Origin: Lachnospiraceae bacterium
GTDB taxonomy: Bacteria > Bacillota > Clostridia > Lachnospirales > Lachnospiraceae
Length of the DNA stretch: 9,834 nucleotides
Assembly: GCA_024697505.1 (NCBI GenBank)
Contig: JAILFQ010000008.1
Coordinates: 1-9,834, forward strand
Direction of reading: 5' to 3'
How positions within the stretch are numbered: position 1 is the stretch's first letter; each line of letters opens with the position of its first letter. The notes under the pieces are model-generated. The model did not search any database. It was not told where the DNA came from and saw nothing but the letters and a program-made list of their open reading frames with translations. A program made the position numbers and the translations under genes. Below are positions 1-5,694 of this stretch, in pieces.

Positions 1-1694
1 ACATTTACCGCCTTGTGGATATGATGGCCGGGGTGCCGCAGGAAAAGGAAAGGAGAAGAGTCTGGATAGATTCTCAGACTGAGGAGGAAGTTCTTAGAGG
101 GATCAGAGAAGCAAAGCTTTGGACGGCTTACGACAATTTATCGGATGCCGCCTTTCTTCGTGCTAAGGAAGATTACCTTATGGGAATAAATTTTTCCAGA
201 ATTTTATCCTTAAAATACTCATATCCTGTGCAGAAGTTCTTAAATGATGAGAAATACAAGCCTATTTCCGTAGGCAGGGTTATGACATGCGTTCTTGGAA
301 TGGTTGTAAGAAGGGAAAGAGAAATAAGACAGTTTGTAAAATCATCATTTTACAGGGTTATTGTTAAAACCGATAACGGTCTGGACGGAGAGTTTAGAGC
401 AGTTGAGCCGAGTAAGTATGCCGGCAGCCCGAAAATGTATAAGGAAAACGGCTTTAAGGAAGAAAAAGACGCAAATGAGCTTATAGATTCACTTGCGGGA
501 CTTCATGCCACCGTTACAAGACTTGAAAAGAAGAAGGAAAACAAGGCAGCAACACTTCTTTTTAACCTTGCCGAACTTCAGAACGAGTGCTCCAGGATGT
601 TTAAGATCAGTCCGGACGAAACGCTTAAGATAACTCAGGAACTTTACGAAAAAAAGCTGGTTACTTACCCTCGTACAGATGCAAGAGTGCTTTCCACGGC
701 GGTTGCCAAGGAAATTTATAAAAATATCGGCGGACTTAGAAATTACGGGCCTGCTAAGGCATTTGCCGAGGAAATCCTTAACGGCAAAATGTATCAGGGA
801 ATAGAAAAGACCAAATACACAAATGATAAGCAGATTACGGATCATTACGCAATAATACCTACCGGACAGGGATTTTCGGCACTTAATTCCCTTTCTCCGC
901 TTTCTTCAAAGGTTTATGGCAGGATAGTGTTAAGGTTTCTTTCCATATTTTATCCTCCTGCTGTTTATCAAAAAATAGCATTGACCATGAAGATTGGGGA
1001 CGAACAGTTTTTTTCCAACTTTAAAGTGCTTATTTCCGAAGGCTTTTTTAAGGTGGCGGGTAACCCTTCCAAAAAAAAGGCTTCCGAAACAGAACAAAAT
1101 TCCAAAAAAGACGACAAGGAATCTGATGATGAAAAGTCCGATCCTTCAAATGAGGAAGAAGAATTTGGCGAAGATATGCTTGCGGTCTTTGAAAGTCTTA
1201 AAAAGGGCAGCGTAATGAATGTAGCCGGATATGACATTAAAAAAGGAGACACAGCGCCTCCTAAAAGGTATAATTCCGGCTCCATGATCCTTGCCATGGA
1301 AAATGCCGGACAGCTTATTGAGGATGAAGAACTCAGAGCTCAGATAAAGGGAAGCGGTATAGGAACTTCTGCAACAAGAGCGGAAATCCTTAGCAAACTG
1401 GTTAAGATACAATATTTAAATCTTAATAAGAAAACTCAGATCATAACACCTACATTAAGAGGAGAAATAATATATGATGTGGTGGATGCGTCTATAAGAT
1501 CTCTTCTTAACGCGGAGCTTACGGCAAGCTGGGAAAAGGGCCTTACCTATGTTTCGGAAGGAACCATTACCTCGGATGAATATATGAAAAAGCTGGAAGA
1601 CTTTGTTACGGACAAGATAACAAGGGTAAAGGCTCTAAAAAATCAGTATTCGCTTAACGGGGTTTTTGTTAAGGCCAAAGAATATTATAAATAG
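1..1694 (+). CDS. topB: DNA topoisomerase III-type (type IA), 5'-truncated by window edge
   Basis: Type IA topoisomerase that cuts and passes single DNA strands, relaxing or decatenating DNA in the cytoplasm. The open frame runs in from the left edge (first whole codon at position 3, 563 codons visible), so the GTG at 15 is not the real start. The visible protein begins IYRLVDMMAG, which in this family directly follows the TOPRIM acidic motif; I therefore infer that about 100 residues are missing upstream. The catalytic tyrosine is in LVTYPRTDAR (Tyr codon 666-668, visible residue 222). A second family block, GIGTSATRAEI, lies at visible residues 452-462. Between them (about residues 353-391) is a low-complexity Lys/Asp/Glu/Ser stretch, probably a flexible linker. 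The protein ends without the Cys4 zinc fingers seen in many type IA enzymes. The next gene starts 27 nt downstream, so the two may be co-transcribed. Topoisomerase I is less likely because of the YPRTD block and absent zinc fingers. Confidence 0.9.
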   Translation, partial: IYRLVDMMAGVPQEKERRRVWIDSQTEEEVLRGIREAKLWTAYDNLSDAAFLRAKEDYLMGINFSRILSLKYSYPVQKFLNDEKYKPISVGRVMTCVLGMVVRREREIRQFVKSSFYRVIVKTDNGLDGEFRAVEPSKYAGSPKMYKENGFKEEKDANELIDSLAGLHATVTRLEKKKENKAATLLFNLAELQNECSRMFKISPDETLKITQELYEKKLVTYPRTDARVLSTAVAKEIYKNIGGLRNYGPAKAFAEEILNGKMYQGIEKTKYTNDKQITDHYAIIPTGQGFSALNSLSPLSSKVYGRIVLRFLSIFYPPAVYQKIALTMKIGDEQFFSNFKVLISEGFFKVAGNPSKKKASETEQNSKKDDKESDDEKSDPSNEEEEFGEDMLAVFESLKKGSVMNVAGYDIKKGDTAPPKRYNSGSMILAMENAGQLIEDEELRAQIKGSGIGTSATRAEILSKLVKIQYLNLNKKTQIITPTLRGEIIYDVVDASIRSLLNAELTASWEKGLTYVSEGTITSDEYMKKLEDFVTDKITRVKALKNQYSLNGVFVKAKEYYK

Positions 1695-1721
1695 AAGTTA
1701 TTATACGGGAGGAGAATAATT

Positions 1722-2402
1722 ATGGAACTTGAAAATTATACTGTAAAGGCTCTTTTTGAAGACCTTAGAAAGACGCAGGCGGGGGATTATTTAAAGGATT
1801 TTACCTATCCCTGGGATGCTTTAAAGGGAATAGGAGAACTGATATTAAAACTCGGAAAGGAACTTTCCCCGGACGAATACGATACAAGAAGTGACAATGT
1901 ATGGATCCACAAAACAGCTTCCGTTGCGCCTACTGCGTATATACACGGCCCTGCGATAATAGGACCGCGAACCGAAGTAAGACATTGTGCTTTTATAAGA
2001 GGCAATGCTCTTGTTGGAAAAGAATGTGTTGTGGGCAATTCTACGGAACTTAAGAACGTTATCATTTTTGATAATGTGCAGGTGCCTCATTACAATTATG
2101 TGGGAGATTCCATACTCGGCTTTAAGTCCCACATGGGTGCAGGTTCCATTACTTCCAATGTAAAATCCGACAAAACCCTTGTTGTGGTAAAAGATCCGCA
2201 AAGCGGAGGAAAAATCGAGACTGGTCTTAAAAAGATGGGTGCAATTCTGGGAGACAATGTTGAGGTTGGATGCGGAAGCGTTTTAAACCCCGGAACGGTT
2301 ATTGGAAGCAACACGAACATTTACCCTCTTTCTTCCGTAAGAGGCTGTGTTTCTGCGGGGTCCATCTATAAAAAGCAGGGTGAGATAGCAAATAAAAATT
2401 AA
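1722..2402 (+). CDS. Left-handed beta-helix (hexapeptide) transferase, GlmU C-terminal-like
   Basis: A 226-aa protein of the hexapeptide-repeat (left-handed parallel beta-helix) fold used by sugar acyltransferases and nucleotidyltransferases. A predicted helical N-terminus (about 1-55) is followed by repeats such as VAPTAYIHGPAIIGP and ALVGKECVVGNSTELKN (residues 105-112) and, later, GAILGDNVEVGCGSVLNPGTVIG. HYNYVGDS (His123 to Asp129) resembles the acetyltransferase active-site segment of GlmU. The uridylyltransferase half of bifunctional GlmU is absent, so this is a stand-alone helix domain. Such proteins are often labelled UDP-N-acetylglucosamine pyrophosphorylase; that activity is not supported here, and an acyl or sugar-nucleotide transferase role is an inference. 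The ATG is well supported by GGGAGGAG at 1707-1714, 7 nt upstream. It lies 27 nt after the topoisomerase stop with no terminator between them. The substrate is unknown. Confidence 0.8.
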   Translation: MELENYTVKALFEDLRKTQAGDYLKDFTYPWDALKGIGELILKLGKELSPDEYDTRSDNVWIHKTASVAPTAYIHGPAIIGPRTEVRHCAFIRGNALVGKECVVGNSTELKNVIIFDNVQVPHYNYVGDSILGFKSHMGAGSITSNVKSDKTLVVVKDPQSGGKIETGLKKMGAILGDNVEVGCGSVLNPGTVIGSNTNIYPLSSVRGCVSAGSIYKKQGEIANKN

Positions 2403-2419
2403 GTTCACAGAATTTTCAC

Positions 2420-2447
2420 TTTACATTTAAAAAAAAAGTGGTATCAT
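2420..2447 (+). promoter_or_regulatory. Sigma-A type promoter for the GNAT gene
   Basis: TTTACA (2420-2425) and TATCAT (2442-2447) are separated by 16 nt, with an A-rich spacer. Transcription would start near 2454. It lies between the stop of the beta-helix gene and the GNAT gene, which is therefore probably transcribed on its own as well as by any read-through. Confidence 0.6.
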
Positions 2448-2449
2448 CT

Positions 2450-2490
2450 TACGGGTTTGGAAAATTTATTAGGGAAGTTTTCCGAACGTA
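2450..2490 (+). other. Hairpin in the GNAT 5' leader
   Basis: TTTGGAAAA (2456-2464) can pair with TTTTCCGAA (2478-2486), and TACG (2450-2453) with CGTA (2487-2490), leaving a two-G bulge. This gives about 13 pairs around a 13-nt loop. It sits at the predicted transcription start and has no T-run after it, so it is not a terminator. It could stabilise the mRNA, or as DNA serve as an operator. Confidence 0.45.
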
Positions 2491-2504
2491 CAAAGGATAA
2501 ATAG

Positions 2505-2975
2505 GTGATACTAATGACGAAACAAGAATTGTACTACAGTTACAAGTATGAAATGTGGCAGTACGACACACAGAGAAAGGCCGTACCAACCATTTCTGAA
2601 GCAATTGGGGAAGCAGATTCGGTTTTACACGAATATTGCACCTCCTGGGTAGATATTTACCCACAAAACGGTGAGACAGAACCATGCGGCTTTTTAATTG
2701 TAGGAACGGAAGGCAATTGCCCACCGGAATCCGACTATTTTATAGAGGCATGTTACGTTGCACCAATGTACAGAAAGCGCGGTTTTGCAAAGAAAGCAAT
2801 CTCCGATTTTGCCAAGTCCCATAAGGGAAGATATGTTACTTTTGTAGGGAAAAATAACAGGCAGGCAAAAGGCTTATTTGCAACAAGCATTAAGGACATG
2901 GAAGCTAAGCCTAATAAAATAACAGATTTTACCGGTCTTTATCCGGATTGCGAACAGCTTTCATTTGTAATCTAA
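2505..2975 (+). CDS. GNAT-family N-acetyltransferase
   Basis: A small cytoplasmic acetyl-CoA-dependent N-acyltransferase (156 aa). The core is EACYVAPMYRKRGFAKKAI, a beta-strand followed by the R-x-x-G-x-A acetyl-CoA pyrophosphate loop (Arg90-Ala95) and its helix. The later segment VTFVGKNNRQAKGLF fits the conserved Asn region of the fold. The length is normal for a single GNAT domain; the acceptor substrate cannot be told. Two starts are possible: GTG at 2505 with AAAGGA (2492-2497) 7 nt upstream, or ATG at 2514 with AGGTG (2503-2507) 6 nt upstream. They differ by only three residues and ATG is equally plausible. The gene has its own promoter and a following terminator, so it appears monocistronic. 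Confidence 0.8.
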   Translation: MILMTKQELYYSYKYEMWQYDTQRKAVPTISEAIGEADSVLHEYCTSWVDIYPQNGETEPCGFLIVGTEGNCPPESDYFIEACYVAPMYRKRGFAKKAISDFAKSHKGRYVTFVGKNNRQAKGLFATSIKDMEAKPNKITDFTGLYPDCEQLSFVI

Positions 2976-3006
2976 AACTTAAAATATGCTAAAAACGCAC
3001 TGATAG

Positions 3007-3040
3007 TACGCCATAAGCGAGTCTTACGGCGTATTTTTTT
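3007..3040 (+). terminator. Intrinsic terminator after the GNAT gene
   Basis: TACGCC (3007-3012) pairs with GGCGTA (3028-3033), and TAAG (3014-3017) with CTTA (3023-3026), with one internal mismatch and a 5-nt loop. A run of seven T follows. The position 30 nt after the GNAT stop fits a transcript end. Confidence 0.85.
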
Positions 3041-3074
3041 GTGTTTAATTATTTTAATTACTTTTTAATAAATA

Positions 3075-3090
3075 CTATATTGCAATATAG
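3075..3090. promoter_or_regulatory. Perfect 16-bp palindrome over the -35, candidate PadR operator
   Basis: CTATATTGCAATATAG is a perfect inverted repeat centred on the -35 hexamer TTGCAA. A second, shorter repeat, ATATA-AAG-TATAT (3102-3114), overlaps the -10. PadR proteins are dimeric winged-helix repressors that often bind AT-rich inverted repeats in their own promoters. The position makes autorepression the simplest reading, but binding is inferred only. Confidence 0.55.
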
Positions 3091-3108
3091 AATAGTGTGT
3101 GATATAAA
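3080..3108 (+). promoter_or_regulatory. Promoter of the PadR-DUF4097 cassette
   Basis: TTGCAA (3080-3085), a 17-nt spacer, then TATAAA (3103-3108), with TG one base upstream of the -10 (3100-3101) making an extended -10. An AT-rich stretch (3041-3075) lies upstream and could act as an UP-like element. The predicted start near 3115 leaves a leader of about 60 nt before the PadR ATG. Confidence 0.65.
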
Positions 3109-3175
3109 GTATATGTCAAAACAAAAACGAGAAATGATTAAGAAGAATATACAACATGGTTAAGGAGGTTAGTTA

Positions 3176-3490
3176 ATGAACTCACAATTTAAAAAAGGAG
3201 CTTTGGAACTTTGCGTTCTTTCTCAGCTTAAGACCATGGACCGTTATGGGTATCAGCTTACGGATGCAGTATCAAAGCAGATGCAGATTGCTCCGGGGAC
3301 TCTGTACTTGATCTTAAAACGTCTGAAAGAAGACGGGATGCTTGAAACTTATCTTGTGGAATCCGACGAAGGACCGGCAAGAAAGTATTATCATTTGACG
3401 GCAAAGGGTAAGGAGAAGGAAGAAGAACTGGAAGCGGAATGGTTTGAATTTGTAAAAGCGGTGGACCTGCTTTTAGGTAAAGAAAACTGA
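3176..3490 (+). CDS. PadR-family transcriptional regulator
   Basis: A 104-aa winged-helix DNA-binding regulator of the short PadR class. The sequence has the classical PadR order: KGALELCVLSQL (helix 1), DRYGYQLTDAVSKQ (helix 2), the recognition region IAPGTLYLILKRLKEDGML (about residues 38-56), then the wing GPARKYYHLTAKGKEKEEEL, and a short C-terminal dimerisation helix. AAGGAGG (3162-3168) sits 7 nt before the ATG. It directly precedes the DUF1700/DUF4097 gene, a pairing that is common in Firmicutes, where the regulator generally represses its own operon. A palindrome over the promoter -35 is the likely operator. The inducing signal is unknown. Confidence 0.92.
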   Translation: MNSQFKKGALELCVLSQLKTMDRYGYQLTDAVSKQMQIAPGTLYLILKRLKEDGMLETYLVESDEGPARKYYHLTAKGKEKEEELEAEWFEFVKAVDLLLGKEN

Positions 3491-3524
3491 TGTGAATAGT
3501 GCTTGGCACAGAATGGAGAAGATA

Positions 3525-4805
3525 ATGAGTAAAGAAGAATATATGACAGAACTTAAAACAAAGCTTGAAGGCTTTGATGAAGAACTGGTACAGGAAATTA
3601 CCGCAGATTACGAGGAAAGGTTTAAATGCGGCCTTGAGGGCGGAAAGAGCGAAGAAGAGGTTGCAAGGGAGCTTGGAAGTGTAGACGAACTTGTAAAGGA
3701 GCTTAATTCTTTTAAGGAAGATAAGGAAGATTCCTGTAAAGACAGAAAAAGCGAAAAATCATCATTTAATGAGCAGAAGTTTAAGGAAGATGCCTCTGAA
3801 GCTTATGATGAGGTTATGGGAGTTCTCGGAAAGGTATTCAAATCCGTTAAGACCGGCCTTAATGAAGTTATGAAGAGTGTAGAAGGAGCTTTTTCAAAAA
3901 GAGACAGCGACAGCACCTCATACGAGGAATATAATGCCACAAACGAGATGGACTACGGAATGCCGGTTTCAAGAAACTACACGGCAACACATGACGTTTC
4001 CGATCTTAATATTATCGTAAACGGTTCTTCTGCAGATGTGGACCTTTTAATGTGCGACACGGAGAAGATAGCTTTTAATGTGGACTACGGTGCCCACAGA
4101 GACGAAATGCTCTATCCTTTCTATATAAATGATACAGACTCCAGGGTGGAATTCAGAATTATAAAAAGAGAAGGAAATTCGGCATTTTTTGCCAGATGCT
4201 CGTCTACTTCCATAAAGGTTACAGTTTCAGTTCCAAGAAGCTTTTCCGGAAGAATAAGGATTTCCACCGCTTCCGGAGATATAAAGGTACAGGATTTGAA
4301 TAATGATGCTACGGAACTTTACATAGATTCTTTATCCGGAGATCTGGAAGTTTATAACTGTAATCTCAGCCTTCTTAAAACAAGCGAAACAAGCGGAGAT
4401 CTTCATCTGGGCGGGGGTCTGGTAAAAAAGATAGATATTTCCACGGTTTCCGGAGATGTTTCTACAGATGTACCTGCAAATGAGTATTCCATAAAGACTA
4501 CAAGCGGAGATGTGGATATAAATAATACAGCTCCCGTTGAATTTGAAAGAAGCTACTGTGTAAGGACCACAAGCGGAGATGCTCACATAAAGGTGTGCGG
4601 AGATGCCAATGTGGATTATTCCTCCATTTCCGGGGACCTTTCCTTAAGGCTTGATAAAACAAAGATCTACCACAAAATACATGTGGATACTGTTTCCGGA
4701 GACAGAGAGATAAACGTGTTAAATAAGCCTGCCGGAGACGGCGGTAAGGAAAAATGTATAAATACCAAAACCGTTTCAGGAGATATTTTTATAAATTTAA
4801 TATAG
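3525..4805 (+). CDS. DUF1700 (HAAS-like) plus DUF4097 beta-repeat protein
   Basis: A 426-aa protein of unknown function, co-transcribed with PadR. Residues 1 to about 65 (MSKEEYMTELKTKLEGF onward, with ADYEERF and EEEVARELGS) match the DUF1700/HAAS helical domain usually found beside PadR. A charged, helical segment follows (about 65-130), with a possible amphipathic helix EVMGVLGKVFKSVKTGL. From about residue 160 it is beta-rich, with nine Ser-Gly-Asp turns at residues 250, 271, 290, 309, 327, 350, 369, 391 and 418, as in DUF4097 putative adhesin-like domains. I see no signal peptide or membrane segment, although many family members carry transmembrane helices. An upstream in-frame GTG at 3492 exists, but GGAG at 3515-3518, 6 nt before ATG 3525, and the family-typical N-terminus favour 3525. 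The gap after PadR is 34 nt. Confidence 0.85.
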   Translation: MSKEEYMTELKTKLEGFDEELVQEITADYEERFKCGLEGGKSEEEVARELGSVDELVKELNSFKEDKEDSCKDRKSEKSSFNEQKFKEDASEAYDEVMGVLGKVFKSVKTGLNEVMKSVEGAFSKRDSDSTSYEEYNATNEMDYGMPVSRNYTATHDVSDLNIIVNGSSADVDLLMCDTEKIAFNVDYGAHRDEMLYPFYINDTDSRVEFRIIKREGNSAFFARCSSTSIKVTVSVPRSFSGRIRISTASGDIKVQDLNNDATELYIDSLSGDLEVYNCNLSLLKTSETSGDLHLGGGLVKKIDISTVSGDVSTDVPANEYSIKTTSGDVDINNTAPVEFERSYCVRTTSGDAHIKVCGDANVDYSSISGDLSLRLDKTKIYHKIHVDTVSGDREINVLNKPAGDGGKEKCINTKTVSGDIFINLI

Positions 4806-4859
4806 ACACATTTCCTTTTTTGTGCGAAAATAGTGGGCGTGAATGGAAACTTATGTGTC
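4805..4859 (+). other. Long-loop hairpin between DUF4097 stop and terminator
   Basis: GACACAT (4805-4811) pairs exactly with ATGTGTC (4853-4859), and TTCC (4812-4815) with GGAA (4845-4848), around a loop of about 29 nt. It starts at the last base of the upstream stop codon. It could be a 3'-UTR structure or part of a leader for the next operon. Confidence 0.4.
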
Positions 4860-4866
4860 ATGACGG

Positions 4867-4899
4867 AAAAAAACCTTCACATTTGTGGAGGTTTTTTTT
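4867..4899. terminator. Intrinsic terminator, probably bidirectional
   Basis: AACCTTCAC (4872-4880) pairs with GTGGAGGTT (4885-4893) around an ATTT loop, with one T-G wobble. The stem is flanked by seven A on the left and eight T on the right, so it can work on either strand. It lies inside a wider imperfect inverted repeat, CTTATG (4850-4855) with CATAAG (4912-4917). Confidence 0.85.
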
Positions 4900-4952
4900 C
4901 GCCATGAAGGTCATAAGACAAAATTATGTGTGAAAATATTTATATGTGGATG

Positions 4953-4959
4953 AAAGGAG
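4953..4959 (+). promoter_or_regulatory. Ribosome binding site deciding the NifU-like start
   Basis: AAAGGAG lies 8 nt before ATG 4968. An upstream in-frame ATG at 4926 has no such site and adds 14 residues unlike the conserved domain, so 4968 is preferred. No convincing promoter was found between the terminator and this site; AAGACA (4915-4920) with an AT-rich segment near 4938 is a weak possibility. Confidence 0.8.
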
Positions 4960-4967
4960 TTCTCAAC

Positions 4968-5675
4968 ATGATTTATTCTAAAGAAGTTGAAGAAATGTGT
5001 CCTGTTGCTCAGGGAGTTCATCATGGCGCTGCGCCTATTCCTGAAGAAGCAAAGTGGATACAGGCAAAGGAAATTAAGGATATTTCCGGTTTTACACACG
5101 GTATTGGCTGGTGTGCTCCACAGCAGGGTGCCTGCAAGCTCTCCCTTAACGTAAAGGACGGAGTTATTCAGGAAGCTCTTGTTGAAACAATTGGTTGCTC
5201 AGGTATGACTCATTCTGCTGCTATGGCATCAGAAATACTTCCGGGCCTTACAGTTCTTGAGGCTCTTAATACAGACCTCGTTTGCGATGCCATCAACACC
5301 GCAATGAGAGAGTTATTCCTTCAGATCGTATACGGAAGAAGCCAGAGTGCTTTCTCCGAAGAAGGTCTTCCAATCGGTGCAGGACTTGAAGATCTCGGTA
5401 AGGGACTTCGTTCTCAGGTTGGTACTATGTACGGTACTCTTAAGAAGGGCCCTCGTTACCTCGAAATGGCTGAGGGTTATGTAACAGCAATTGCTCTTGA
5501 CAAAGAAGACCAGATCATCGGTTACAAGTTTGTAAACTTCGGTAAGATGACAGACTTCATGAAGAAGGGCGACGACGCTGAGACTGCTTACAAGAAGGCT
5601 TGTGGACAGTACGGACGTGTTGATGATGCTGTTAGACTTATCGACCCACGTACAGACAAAGAGATTGCGAAATAG
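4968..5675 (+). CDS. NifU/IscU-like scaffold-type protein partnered with GGGtGRT
   Basis: A 235-aa protein with a NifU N-terminal/IscU-like core, of the kind annotated as an iron-sulfur cluster assembly scaffold beside GGGtGRT genes. The segment FTHGIGWCAPQQGACKLSLN (residues 42-61), followed by KDGVIQEALVETIGCSGMTH and ILPGLTVLEALN, parallels the IscU order of beta-strand, glycine-Cys turn (Cys77) and helix. The usual first ligand position (the Cys of CGDVMKL in IscU) reads Gln52 here, while Cys49 and Cys56 flank it; other cysteines are 11, 106 and 212. The C-terminal part (about 150-235, KKGPRYLEMAEGYVTAIALD onward) extends beyond ordinary IscU. Codon use is strongly biased (GGT, AAG, CGT, CTT), suggesting high expression. 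It lies 19 nt upstream of the GGGtGRT gene and almost certainly shares its mRNA. Cluster binding is inferred, and true function is unknown. Confidence 0.8.
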   Translation: MIYSKEVEEMCPVAQGVHHGAAPIPEEAKWIQAKEIKDISGFTHGIGWCAPQQGACKLSLNVKDGVIQEALVETIGCSGMTHSAAMASEILPGLTVLEALNTDLVCDAINTAMRELFLQIVYGRSQSAFSEEGLPIGAGLEDLGKGLRSQVGTMYGTLKKGPRYLEMAEGYVTAIALDKEDQIIGYKFVNFGKMTDFMKKGDDAETAYKKACGQYGRVDDAVRLIDPRTDKEIAK

Positions 5676-5694
5676 TAGAAGGAGGTAACTAAAA

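Noticed and set aside
15..17. GTG as start of the topoisomerase
   Set aside because: The open frame continues to the window edge with family-like residues IYRL before it; the gene is cut, not short.
2417..2440. CACTTT...AAAGTG hairpin as terminator of the beta-helix gene
   Set aside because: Stem is short and AT-only in the loop, is not followed by a T-run, and coincides with the GNAT promoter -35 and spacer.
2505..2975. Horizontal transfer of the GNAT gene from its isolated position and CCA-rich proline codons
   Set aside because: Other genes here also use CCA, and no mobile-element traces flank it; the signal is too weak by eye.
3492..3494. GTG as start of the DUF1700/DUF4097 gene
   Set aside because: No ribosome site at proper distance, and the extra residues do not resemble the family; ATG 3525 has GGAG 6 nt upstream.
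4272..4784. Repeated TCCGGAGAT/AGCGGAGAT words at about 57-66 bp spacing, resembling a short repeat array
   Set aside because: They are in frame, encode the Ser-Gly-Asp turns of the DUF4097 region, vary in synonymous positions and have unequal spacing. Not a CRISPR array or DNA-level repeat.
4805..4967. Known riboswitch or T-box class in the leader of the NifU-like gene
   Set aside because: None of the conserved cores I could recall (T-box, TPP, SAM, FMN, cobalamin) is visible; only simple hairpins are seen.
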